Made by a program: the position numbers and the translations under genes. The notes under the pieces are model-generated. The model made no database searches, was not told the origin of the DNA, and saw only the letters and a list, made by a program, of their open reading frames with translations. Source: Rheum nobile (lineage: Eukaryota > Streptophyta > Magnoliopsida > Caryophyllales > Polygonaceae). Taken from it: a DNA stretch of 64,000 nt. Positions 44,427-54,428 of the stretch are shown in pieces (within the stretch, counting starts at the first letter, position 1; the number at the start of each line of letters is the position of its first letter). The stretch covers positions 9,308,501 to 9,372,500 of the forward strand of contig WOAB01000568.1 in the NCBI GenBank assembly GCA_027886185.1. The letters are read 5' to 3'.

Positions 44427-44837
44427 ATGATGGAACGACATGATGCAGCTGATGATGATGAGGAGAAGCAGGAAGAGGACTTTGCAGATATGTCGGTTGA
44501 TATTGCTTTCACTGATTATGCATATGCTGCTGATGGGCAACACAGTGCAGCATGCACTTTGAGTGTTCCTGCAAACCCAGGTAGACAGTATGGGGAGTGG
44601 ATAGCTGAGCTTGATGAGGACATGTGGATGCTCCGAGATCAGTCGCTGGTGCAATGCTTTTACATCACGCATTGGGACGCCTTTGCTTCACACAAATGGG
44701 AGGCATATAGGGGACCGACAACCAATGGGCTTAATTTCATTGCCTCCTGCCGTGGCACCAGAGACTCTTGTTTCCATGTTTTTCCACCGCCACGCCAGCC
44801 ACGACATCCGAGACGCAGACCACCTCGGCATCGCTAG
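44427..44837 (+). pseudogene. C-terminal part of an Athila-type ORF2, element E
   Basis: A 136-codon frame in the position ORF2 has in element F: just upstream of the inner purine tract and the TTGAGGACAATT motif. The N-terminus is acidic (AADDDEEKQEEDFADMSVDI) and the C-terminus basic and Pro/Arg-rich (PPRQPRHPRRRPPRHR). No domain was recognised and the sequence differs from F ORF2. Its start is arbitrary because the 5' part is missing. A short duplicated block (ATGATGGAACGACATG at about 44364 and 44427) precedes it. Confidence 0.4.
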
Positions 44838-45489
44838 TGGGTATCTTTCTTTCCCCCAGAGTTTCATTTTTCGTCTTTCATTATATTGAGGACAATTCAA
44901 TATTTAAGCATAGGGGAGAAAATTATACTTGTTGATCGTCTGTACTATTATTTGATAAAAATATATATATATATATAAAATCATGGGCTAAGTCAAAAAC
45001 CTGAAAAGGAGGTTTAGGCAATAAGCAGGTGGCCCAGACCAGCATTAGGCTGGGGTAAAAAGAGGTTGAAGAGCGATGTGAGGACTAGTGAGCTCAGCTT
45101 TGAAAAATGAAATGAGTGGCTAGGTGAAAACCCGAAAGGGCGTCTAGGCAAAATGAGTGAAAAGAAGAGGAGTGATTATTAGGATTCATTCATTCTGGCA
45201 TGGCGACATAAGTGGTGAAGTCATAAGGAGGATTCGGGTAGGTCACTTTGGGAGTTATAAGGAGATAGACTGGAGCTTGGATTAGATGGTCACATTCACT
45301 CTATGGTGTTCGGGTTAAGCTTGGGGGAAGTACTCTGCTTTCCTTGAAGTTGGTGTGTTGTGTTGGTGCCCTAGAGAGTCATGAGTAGGTGCAGTTCTTA
45401 GTGAAGAGTTTTGTTGTGCTTCCTGAGACCTTGGGTATTTCATTAGAGGAGTAGGTTTTTTATATCTTACTCGAGGACGAGCAAGGTCT
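44838..45489 (+). other. 3' untranslated region of element E
   Basis: Non-coding, with a short (AT)n run near 44960 and pieces similar to the 3' region of F (for example GGCTAGGTGAAAACCCGAA at about 45118). Confidence 0.6.
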
Positions 45490-45504
45490 AAGCATGGGGG
45501 AATT
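45490..45504 (+). other. polypurine tract of element E
   Basis: AAGCATGGGGGAATT directly before the LTR start TGATACGC. Confidence 0.8.
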
Positions 45505-46764
45505 TGATACGCTTTACTTTGTAGTGCGTAACTAGGAGCTGTTACTAGGATATTAGGTACCATTTGTGTGGGTTTAGAAGACATTTTAGGAGAATGGAGT
45601 TGTAGAGAAGAAGTGGTAGAAAGGAAGATTTTAGTGGATTATTGAAGCATTGAATAGATGAAGGCCAAGAAGCCACTACAGGAGAAGGCCACAAGCGAAA
45701 AGCAGAAGGAGTCACATCAGAAGAATCCACGGGTGTAGTTTCATAACCGCGGTCGCGGATTGACAACAGAAGCAAACATTCGGCGAAGCACAAAACCGCG
45801 GTCTCGGGTCTTTTCCTGGCGCAGTGCGGAGATGTAGTTTTCGTCCGAGATCTTTAGTTTATTTTATTTCCTTTTATTTTATTTTCTTTTAGTTCGTTTG
45901 TTTGATTTTTAGAAGATTGTTATCATTATCTTTTAGGAATTAGGTTTTGCTAAAGAGAGGCTTTATCTACCTTTTGGAAGAGAAGCCTTTTGGATCGTTC
46001 ATTATTTTCCCTTGAGTTTTGAGAAGACTATGAAGAACTAAACACCTTTGTTTCGCTTGACGATTGAAGCCCTCAGTTGATTTGGTTGTGAGATTATAAC
46101 TCTTGTTCTATTTCATTTGGGTTGTATTAATTCTCTTTGAACTTATCTTTATTGAGTTTTGCTGATTTGACTAGCCTGATCAACTAGTTGATGTTATTAA
46201 TTTTCTATTGCTAGGATTTGGTTATTTCTAGTTGAAATTCCTTATCTAGAGTAGCAACCACAATTTACAGGAACTAGTTGTGAATGTTTATTGTGAAGAG
46301 AATTGATTACATGTTGAATATTGACTAGTTGTTAAGTGTTGCATGTATCCTGCTTAATTCCTATGCTTACTGCTGCTGTTAAATTGAATCTTGATAGTTT
46401 CTTGATTGTTTAATAGTTAGTATTTTCAGGGCTAGTTGACATGTTAATATACATAAGATCGGAATAGGAACAATCATAGGATTGAATGAACTTGAGATAA
46501 TCAATGATCAACTTATCATACTGAAGTGTGGATATCTGTTAGGTGGAGCGCTCTCACAATCATATTTATAACAATCTTAACCATTTTCTGCTTTAATCCA
46601 TTAGTTTTAGCAAACCAAACAACAATCCCCCCCTAGTTCCTAGTTGGTAACTTGTTTTCTTACATAGAGATAGATCCTTTGATTCCCTTGGGTTCGACCC
46701 TTACTTTCCTGCTATACTTAGTTAGGTTTTTAGGAATTCTTTGATAGGCATAACGACTTTAGCC
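45505..46764 (+). repeat. LTR of element E (right edge truncated)
   Basis: Starts TGATACGCTTTACTTTG. Near its end it contains GGGTTCGACCCTTACTTTCC and TAACGACTTTAGCC, both resembling the corresponding end of the F LTR, but the final CCGTCA-like bases are missing. GC words (AACCGCGGTCGCGGATTG, AAACCGCGGTCTCGGG) lie at 45745-45830. The same family recurs at 63738. Confidence 0.75.
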
Positions 46765-46766
46765 TA

Positions 46767-47949
46767 GTTAGTGAGCTCGTGCAATGGGGTGGCAATCGTG
46801 CTAAAGTCTCTCACAAAACGCCGGTAGAAGCCAGCCAACCCTAAAAATGATCGAACCATGGTGGCGGTATGGGGGTAGGCCACTCCTAAATAGCTCGGAC
46901 CTTCTCTTGGTCCACTCTGAGGCCGTCCTTAGACACTACAAACCCTAAAAAAATTGTGGTGTACGAGCAAAACACACATTTTGCCAAATTGGCATACAAA
47001 TGCTCGCTCCTAAGGCATTCCATGACCTATCGAAGGTGGTCTACATAGTCCTATAAGCTACGACTATAACCAAAATATCATCAAAATAGACAACAATAAG
47101 TTTGCCTAAATAATGTCTAAGTACATGGTTCACAAGTCTCATAAAGGTTCTCGGGGCATTGGTGAGGCCGAAAGGCATCACAAGCCATTCATAGAGGCCA
47201 TACTTCGTCTTGAAGGCGGTCTTCCACTCGTCGCCATCCTTCAACCGAATCTGGTGGTAGCCACTCTTGAGATCAATCTTTGAAAAAAGGGTGGCTCCAT
47301 GAAGCTCATCAAGCATGTCGTCTAGGCGGGGAATAGGATGTCGGTATTTCACCATAATTTGGTTTATCGCCCTGCAATCGACACACATGTGCCAGGTGCC
47401 GTCCTTCTTCGGCACTAACATCACCGGTACGGCACATGGGCTCAAACTCTCGCGCACGTAGCCGCAATCCATCAACTTCTGGACTTGCCTCTTTAGTTCC
47501 TTCGTCTCCTCAGGGATAGTGTGGTAAACAGCTCGGTTTGCCAAGGACGCACCCGGAACTAGGTCAATCTGGTGCTCAATTCCGCGCACAGGAGGAAGAC
47601 TTGGCGGCAGCTTATCCGGCATCATGTCCACAAACTCCTGCAAAAGAGTTGACACAACAGGGGGTAGATCATATAGACTCTTAGACGAAGAAAGACACAC
47701 AGAAGGAAAAAAAAGAATGCAATGAGAACGTCCCTGAAAAGTTGGAGTAAGGTCTTGGGCTCGCGCCATCAAGAGGCGATGCTTGCATCGGCCTTGTAAA
47801 GGCGGACGCGCGGCATCGGCTTTGGCATCACGAGCGGAGCGGGTGGCGCGCGTATGCTGTAACGCGCTGTGGGTTGAGTGTTGCGGCACAGTCGAGGATG
47901 AAGCCGTAGGTGCTGCATGGGGCGCGCGCGCAGGCGCAGCAAGGGGCAT
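46767..47949 (-). pseudogene. reverse transcriptase remnant of element D
   Basis: Minus strand. A linker (LLMARAQDLTPTFQGR, LPPVVSTLLQEFVDMMPDKL) leads into reverse transcriptase: CVDCRAINQIMVKYRHPIPR, KIDLKSGYHQIRLKDGDEWK, WLVMPFGLTNAPRTFM, and the catalytic YFDDIL. The frame breaks by one base right after this (stop at 47041). In the shifted frame it continues with in-frame TAG codons through a leucine-rich ECLRSEHLYANLAKCVF, LGFVVSKDGLRVDQ and RSFLGLAGFYRRFV, then stops at the edge of element E. RNase H and integrase are missing here. The linker is homologous to the one in element B, so both come from the same Ty3/gypsy branch. Confidence 0.8.
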
Positions 47950-48320
47950 GCACGCAGTCGTGGCTGGTGAGACCGCGGCGGAGGCTGGTAGCGCTCATGG
48001 CCGTGGTCCTCGTTGTGAATCTCAATGATGGAGTGCAGGCGGTGCAGGCCGGGCTGCTGCTGAGACGACGAGGGCATCGGGCCCTTGCCCTTGTCCTAGC
48101 GACGGGTAGTGTCGGTATTAGGCGGCGGATGCAAATCTTGCACAACGGCCGCAGGCTCGGTAGCGACGGCTAGCGGTTGGAGACGAGCAATGGCAGCAGC
48201 CAGTTGGTGCTATACTTCGGCGAGCTCGGCCTCAAGATCGGCGTGCGCCTTGGCTTCGGCCTCGCGCTCGGCCTGGCGAGCGGCGAATGCTTCATCCGAA
48301 TCGGTACCTGGGGTCACCAT
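47769..48320 (-). pseudogene. gag N-terminal remnant of element D
   Basis: From ATG at 48320 (MVTPGTDSDEAFAARQAE), an Ala/Glu-rich helical stretch, a TAG at 48210-48212, a second TAG near 48098, then SSSQQQPGLHRLHSIIEIHN and a Pro/Arg-rich end at 47769. This looks like the Gag start of a Ty3/gypsy element. Capsid and zinc knuckle are absent, and the downstream frame (47949 onward) is the polymerase linker. Gag and pol were therefore joined by deletion, with a frameshift. Confidence 0.55.
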
Positions 48321-49136
48321 GACAAACACACAAACAAAGGGTAACGCATTAAAGGATAGCAAATTGCAACAAAAAAACTCACAAATTGTCTCACGCGACA
48401 CTAAAATTTTAGGGCAATTGCGTGAGGGCGGTAGGGGAAAGGTAGACGCGGCGCGCACCACAAAAACACAAACCACAAAATCACGCAAACGGCTGCCCAA
48501 TTCAAGTGAATACGCAAGAAAAAATGTAACAAGCACACCCTTATAATTCGAGAAAGAATACTGAAGGAATGCTTAGTGGACTTGTACCGAGAGTGAATGG
48601 GGTTCCCCGAGATCGCCAATGGCTTTCGTTTTTCAAAGTCATTTTTTTTAATAACCGACTGCCTCTTTTTTTTTGTTAATTTAAGTCGGAACAAGTTGTT
48701 ATGATAGACGAAGAAGAAAGAGAAGATTGCTTGGTACGCAAGGCGAGTTTGTTAGATGAGAGAGAGACGAGATATGGGGAGAGAAAATTAAAAGATATGC
48801 AAATCAAAGTTTTTCAAACAATATCCAATTTTAAATTAAAACAACAAAATTTGCAAGATATGCGGTTAGGGGAAGATATGGCATGCGGATTTGGTTAGGG
48901 CAAGCCTCACTTTTTCCACTCCGTTTTTTTTTACTCTCTCGGCCGTATCAGTCCAAGGCTTGGAAGCCAAGAACTCGTCCTAAGGCTAGGGTTTTGATGG
49001 CAAAGACAAAGACACAATGTAAAGATGCAACAACGAGACAGAAAACAAAGATGCGGAAACAAGCAAAAGACACGAAAGAGAAACAAAACGTGAGAAACAA
49101 TGAAGAGGTGGATTGATCACACCTTGTACCGTTGAA
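48321..49136 (-). other. leader of element D
   Basis: About 0.8 kb between primer site and gag remnant; purine-rich with A runs, non-coding. Confidence 0.5.
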
Positions 49137-49146
49137 TCTGATACCA
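49137..49146 (-). other. primer binding site of element D
   Basis: TGGTATCAGA on the minus strand, two bases after the LTR end TTTACGCATCA. Only the first ten bases fit the initiator tRNA-Met class; the continuation TTC departs from it. Confidence 0.65.
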
Positions 49147-49148
49147 AT

Positions 49149-49770
49149 TGATGCGTAAACGTCTCCATTCGCGCGTTGTCAGGGCGGATCTAGGTAGAAG
49201 ATGGATCGAGGTTCACCAACTCTTCACGACTTGGATAAATACAAGCCGACGCCGAGGCTAAGGCTTACGGCTCTCTTGCGCTCATGGGCACGAGGGTGGG
49301 CGAGAGGTTCTCGCACGCGAAGGGGTTCACTAGCGATGGATGGGTTTGGTGGCCGACGGTGGCTCGGCCGAAGTAACACAAGGGTGACGTCGAGGCTTTA
49401 GGGGCGGAGTATTACTCAACGGCAGGCTAAAGCTCTTAATTTCAACGTAAGGAGTAAATTACAAGACTTCGGCATTTATAGTAGCCGAATTAACCTAGAG
49501 CTCGGCCATGGGCCTTGAACTAGCTAATGGGCCGACTCTCCTGAGCATAGGAGAGGCCCGTACCCAAAAATGGAAAGTTACCAAATATAGAAACTACTAA
49601 AAACAGGAAATGCCAAAAATAGCAACCATCCACTATTAGCAACATACTAAAAGTGGAAACTACCAAAAATAGAATCTGCTAAAAATAAATATTGTCTCAA
49701 AATGTCTAAAAACTAGCAAGTGAACCTCTAAATGCCAAAAGTAGGCCAATTTTGCAAGGCGCGCCGCGGA
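49149..49770 (-). repeat. LTR D1 (minus strand)
   Basis: Ends TTTACGCATCA next to the primer site. Contains a predicted TATAAAT near 49480 (minus strand). Its 5' boundary is only approximate, between 49740 and 49770. It is preceded on the minus strand by the pol end (49775-49989), not by unrelated flank, as if it were shared by two units or part of a rearranged copy. An inverted counterpart lies at about 50600-51040 plus 61275-61420. Confidence 0.75.
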
Positions 49771-49774
49771 CAAG

Positions 49775-49989
49775 TCATGTTGCCGCAGTGTCGGCGATGA
49801 TGGCACATAGCGCGGCGCGGGGTGCGCAGGGAGAGGCGCGGCTGTCGCGCGCAAGGCCCGTCGTGGTGATGGTCTGCATGGCCTGGGCTATGGCCCTGGC
49901 ACGCGCTCTGGTGATCGCGCCTTCGGATCTGATGCTCAGCATGTCATCTTCTTGGGCCTCCGTCAGTGTCACGACCGAGTGTGCATCAA
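49775..49989 (-). pseudogene. C-terminal end of the D-type polyprotein, left inverted copy
   Basis: A minus-strand frame ending in TGA at 49775-49777 reads VVTLTEAQEDDMLSIRSEG, an Arg-Ala-rich stretch and CAPRAALCAIIADTAAT. The position immediately 5' of an LTR fits a polyprotein tail. A diverged copy in opposite orientation is at 50382-50594. Function unknown. Confidence 0.5.
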
Positions 49990-50381
49990 AAGGTGACTTA
50001 CTTTAGACAAGAGACATGGCGGGTTCCACGTTACACTTCTCGCCCAAGGGTATATTAATTATGTACAAAACGGAAATCGTCTTATTTAATTTCAATACGC
50101 GCAATTATGTTAAAGCTTTTAATCTACACCAATCTCGTAATGAGATATAGAACATGGGACGAATCCCGAATTTCGGAACTAGCTAAGTGCACCACCACTT
50201 ATATAAAATAAGGGTAGGTCATGACCAAAAGTATTAGGGCAATTATCCTCCCAATACCAAGTTATAAGGAAACAGCAAAACCTCACAAGGTAGCGTTCCT
50301 ATGAATACTCGTGCTAACTAGCAATTATTATCCACACCAAAGCACAACAATCCACACCAATTATCATATATCACCCTATAT
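49990..50381 (-). repeat. fragment of a diverged A-type LTR (A'), minus orientation
   Basis: Matches array A LTR sequence (about 20870-21200) with much more divergence; shared blocks include the TATATTAATTATGT, GGTCATGACC and GCGTTCCTA regions. The rest of the same LTR, read in the opposite orientation, is at 61421-62123. The two pieces join collinearly only if one is flipped. Confidence 0.65.
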
Positions 50382-50594
50382 GATGCACACCCAGTCGTGA
50401 CACTGACGGAGGCCCAAGAAGATGACATGCTGAGCGTCAGATCCGAAGGCCCGATCACCAGAGTGCATGCTAGGGCCACGCAAATCATCACCACGAAGGG
50501 CCTTGTGCCCGACAGCCGCGCCTCTCCCTACGCGTCCCGCGCCGCGCTATGCACCGTCATCGCCGATGTTGCGGCCACGGCTGCGGCAACATGA
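50382..50594 (+). pseudogene. C-terminal end of the D-type polyprotein, right inverted copy
   Basis: A plus-strand frame VTLTEAQEDDMLSVRSEGPI, ending in TGA at 50592-50594, about 80% identical by eye to the left copy. It leads into a plus-strand D-family LTR. Confidence 0.5.
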
Positions 50595-50599
50595 CTGCG

Positions 50600-51040
50600 G
50601 CAACATCACTTGATAGTTTTTAGACATTTTGAGACAATTTTTGTATTTTTAGAACATTCTATTTTTGGCAGTTTCCACTTTTAGTATGTTGCTAATTGTG
50701 GATGGTTGCTATTTTGGCATTTCCTATTTTTAGTAGTTTCTATATTTGGTAACTTTCAATTTTCGGGTGCGGGCCTCTCCTATGCTTAGGAGAGCCGGCC
50801 CATTAGCTAGTTCAAGGCCCATGGCCGAGCTCTAGGTTAATTTGGCTACTATAAATGTCGAAGTCTTGTAATTTACTCCTTACGTTGAAATTAAGAGCTT
50901 TAGCCTGCCGTTGAGTAATACTCTGCCCCTAAAGCCTCGACGTCACGCTTGTGTTACTTCGGCCGAGCCACCGCCGACCACCAAACCCATCCGTCGCTAG
51001 TGAACCCCTTTGCGTGCGAGAACCTCTCGCCCACCCTCGT
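50600..51040 (+). repeat. LTR D2, left part (plus strand)
   Basis: Inverted counterpart of LTR D1, with a TATAAAT near 50850. It is interrupted by element G at 51041; CTCGT at 51036-51040 is G's left target duplication. It continues at 61280. Confidence 0.8.
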
Positions 51041-51289
51041 TGTAATATCCCTCATTTTATAAGGATATTTTGGAATTTTTTTCCAACTCCTGTATTACAA
51101 GTCGGATTATTTTAGAGAGGTTCGGACATTCTGTAAATTGTTTGATCTCTGAAAAAAATTTCTGAGTAATATAAAATATAGTTGACGTATGTTCAAGGTT
51201 AAATAGTCGTTCGTGTACGAATATATTTAACCCGGAGTTAAGATATTTAACCCAAGATTTAAAACGAACAAGAGGGTGAAAATTAGCCT

Positions 51290-51400
51290 TGACCGCACCC
51301 CGCGGTCAAGTGGCCGCACCCGCGGCGAGGACCAGTTCTGAAGCAATCAGGTGAGGCGGTCACTGGACGCCACCGCACCCTGCCACACCCCGCGGTGGGA
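51290..51400 (+). repeat. GC-rich word cluster upstream of the TATA box, 5' LTR of G
   Basis: GACCGCACCCCGCGGTC (partly palindromic), GGCCGCACCCGCGGCG and CCACACCCCGCGGTGG within ~110 bp, 130-240 bp upstream of the TATA box. Matched at about 59450-59560 in the 3' LTR. Confidence 0.7.
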
Positions 51401-51532
51401 TATTTTTCTTTGGCATAGTTATCCTTTTCCCCTGCAAGTGGCGCCGGTTGTCAGGCCTAGCCTCGCCTAGCCTCCCTTGTTGGTCTCCTGCTTGTTCCCT
51501 GCTGGGGGAGCTCTTGGTTGGTTATAAAAGGG

Positions 51533-51540
51533 GTCGAAAT
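51533..51540 (+). promoter_or_regulatory. predicted TATA box of element G
   Basis: TATAAAAG in the LTR, conserved at 59693-59700 in the 3' LTR. Confidence 0.65.
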
Positions 51541-53157
51541 CAGAAAGGGAAGGAGCGTCATCTTCCTCCTCTGTTTTCTCCTCTGAAAATCTCCATTGAA
51601 ACCAAGCTTTTGAGCTTTGTTTGAGAAGGTGGTCGAACCCCCCTTTGAGTGTTTACAAGGGTACTCACAAGTAGTATTTGAAGGTGCAAGGAGTATTAAG
51701 ATCAAACCCCAAACGAGTCGAGTTGGGTGAGTTTTCTGAACCTTGTTGTCGAAGCCTTCGCCACTGTGACCCCACCGCACCCGCGGTAAGAACTCCACCG
51801 CACCCGCGGCGAGCTGTCCGTGTGTGTGTGTTCTTGGGAGTTGTGGTCTTGAGCGAGGCTCGGTTCCTTCGATTCTTTTCGTATTCTTTTAGATTCATAT
51901 TTGTGGATATTGAATCTAACTTAGGATCTCGTCATGGGTCGTTTCTTAGGGATTTTTAATCCGAGATCTATCCCAGTTCCAGATCCAGGAACCCGGCGTT
52001 TCTAAGCTTTGTTCGAGCTCGACTAATCTAAGGCAAGTGGCGGTTCGCTCTTGCTCATCATTCCATATTTCAATTAATTATCAATTGTTTAGTTGTTAAT
52101 TAATTTGGGATGGTTTACTGATTTATTATTCGTTGGGAACAACTTTGTTAATAATTGATTAAAAGATGATATTATACTAGGTTGTATATCTTCTAGAACA
52201 ACGCTAGTATAAATATACGTTTATGATGTTGGCCATATTGGCTTTGATGTGGACTATTACTGTGTTGAACTGTTAGTTAGCACGAGTATTCGTAGGAACG
52301 CTTGGACTTTGCGAGGTCCATTCGTTTCTTTATAACTTGGCAAATAACAGGGCGATCAAGACCCTATGCCAAACTTTCTGGTCATGACCAACCGTGATGT
52401 GGATATAGAGGCTTGGACTCTGCGATGTGGATATAAAAGCTTATAACGTGATGTGTGTTTTGGAATTAAATAAGATAAGTGCCGTTAGTCACACATAACT
52501 AATATACCTCCGGCGAGTAGTGCAGCTAGGCGATAGTGCAGCTAGGAAAACTCGTCTTATCTTTTAAATCGCTCGTATGCGATACTGTGATTCTGTGATT
52601 AATTAAGTTTCCCAACATTTGTCATATTTTCCGATAAGACTCAATTCCTTGGGAGTCTTCTCTTCAGTGCATATCTTATTTAATATTCATTCAGGGAAAG
52701 TACCGGGTTATGTATAGTTCCGTCGGTTGATATTCGAGGGACAATGATAGTAAACGGTTACGATCTCTCGAACCACTCTGCTTTGTACCCCTTGCTTGGT
52801 CTTTCATTAGACTAACCAACCGCAATTATTCTCTGCATGGTTGGCTGGTGTCATCCGTTCGATTCGGCACATCAGATAAATTGCGGATCCGAGAAGGCTA
52901 GAACGACTATAAAGGCGAACGATGTTTTTGTTGTTATTTAAGACTTCCGCTGTAATAATTCTGATAATGTATTTTGATGTATTTGGAATTATGCTGAAAT
53001 TCCGAGACTTGGTTTTAATGGAAGTTATGATATGTTGTATCATAATTGTGGTTTAATGATTTATATCAACTGGAAAAGCCTTGGGTGACATCGAACAGCA
53101 CGTCTGAGGTCACTGACGGTAATACTTTCAAGAGGTTATTTGGGGGTGTTACAGACT

Positions 53158-53170
53158 TGGTATCAGAGCC
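53158..53170 (+). other. primer binding site of element G
   Basis: TGGTATCAGAGCC four bases after the 5' LTR; initiator tRNA-Met class. Confidence 0.9.
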
Positions 53171-53350
53171 GAATTTTTTTTCTTTCTTATGGGTCGGGTT
53201 TAAAATGTTTGACAGGAACAAAACTTTTATAAACCGATCACTCATTTGAAACTGAGAAAGGTTTTAGAAGGCTCTGAATTTTCGAATAAATTTTTTTTAA
53301 CCGTTCATAGTCGTGCCTTTTCTTGAAGTCTGATATGGAAGTTCACTCCC

Positions 53351-54169
53351 ATGTCTAGAAAGACTAATTCTCGTCTTGTTACCCCGTAGGTTATGGGTGC
53401 ATGCATTTCCCTTATCAGAGATTTGGAAAATGCCGAGGTGGCTCCGCCATCTCCAGCAAGGCTAAATTTCCCTACTCCCCCGAGATGCTTCGAGATCGGA
53501 GGACCTAGCAACCCACCCGAGGAAGTAAAGCATGTACTTCCTGAGTCAGTGGTACTTAGATCCAACGATGTTGTGACTCCAGCAGTGGAACATGTTGAGC
53601 TGTCAAGGTACGCTCAAGGATATTACAACGACGACCTCGAGATTGAGTCGATATCCGAAGAGGATCCTGAAGAGGATCCAGAGGAAGATCCTCAAGAGAA
53701 CCAAGAAGAATAGGGGCAAGAGCACGATAGTTTGAGACACTCATTGGTGGACCATGAGGACACGGGGATGCAATTCATCTACCCAAGTCCGCCACCCAAA
53801 CCAGTATCTGCGCTAATGACTGACGCTGAATGGGAAGCACTCTATGTCGAGTACAGCATTAGAGAAAGCGGACCACGAGAATTATCTGAGAACTCTGAGC
53901 CTAATCTTATTCGGAGAAGGCGAAGGTCGAGCCCTGAATTGCGCAGAATATTTCGTCAAAGCCAAGAGATCTCTTTTGAAGAGCAGCGGCTGATGCACGA
54001 AATGACGGATCATGCTCAAAGGAGGATAAGGCCAAGAACACCAGAACCAAGGGATGAACCATGTGTTCCAGGGCCGAGTAGGGTCAGGAGTCCGTCACCG
54101 GATTCAGATGATGAACCCCGCTTAAAGAAGCCTTGTGTGAGGAGTTTGCCATACATGAAACGTATTTAG
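53351..54169 (+). pseudogene. extra ORF upstream of gag in element G, two in-frame stops
   Basis: A single frame from ATG 53351 (MSRKTNSRLVTP) to the stop at 54169, about 272 codons, interrupted by TAG at 53387-53389 and 53711-53713. Features: an acidic tandem Glu-Glu-Asp-Pro repeat before the second stop, IYPSPPPKPVSALMTDAEWE, a basic RRRRRSSPELRRIFRQSQEI stretch, and a Pro/Ser-rich tail. It has no Gag, zinc-knuckle or enzyme motif. It is on the gag strand, 260 bp upstream, in a region normally leader in this lineage. Composition suggests a disordered, charged protein; function unknown. It could alternatively be a displaced part of Gag. Confidence 0.55.
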
Positions 54170-54428
54170 GCCGCCTTGATATGGGCCAACGTTGACTGTA
54201 GTAGTTTCTTTTGCGTATATTTTGATGTATATACGGTGAAGTATAAAAAAAAAATCTCCGAGCAATTTTGTTTGAAAGCTCGGGAGATTCCTTTTGTAAA
54301 ATCAGTAGCTCAGTTGAAAGTTCATCTATATAATTAACCAGTTGATCTACTCTGAGTCGACTTTATTACATTAAGTATGATGGAATGATATTAATGTATA
54401 AATTACTTGGAATTTGATCGGTAAACAT
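54170..54428 (+). other. spacer between the extra ORF and gag in element G
   Basis: AT-rich, about 260 bp, no coding or regulatory structure recognised. Confidence 0.5.

Larger units (their letters stand above)
44329..46764 (+). mobile_element. element E: 3' end of an Athila-type element
   Basis: Contains the end of an ORF2-like frame, the Athila/Tat-type TTGAGGACAATT motif with an inner purine tract (about 44885-44920), a terminal polypurine tract at 45490-45504, and an LTR starting at 45505. Everything 5' of 44329 is missing, cut by element C. The right end meets a D-type pol fragment at about 46765. Confidence 0.75.
51041..53153 (+). repeat. 5' LTR of element G
   Basis: 2113 bp. Compared with the 3' LTR it has an extra ~24-bp GC-word unit near 51785-51810 and a ~15-bp tandem duplication near 52525-52545. 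GC-word clusters lie on both sides of the TATA box (about 51290-51400 and 51770-51815), with words like CCGCACCCGCGGCGAG. Confidence 0.9.

Noticed and set aside
44950..44985. (AT)n run as an origin or promoter
   Set aside because: It is a short microsatellite in a retrotransposon 3' region without supporting context.
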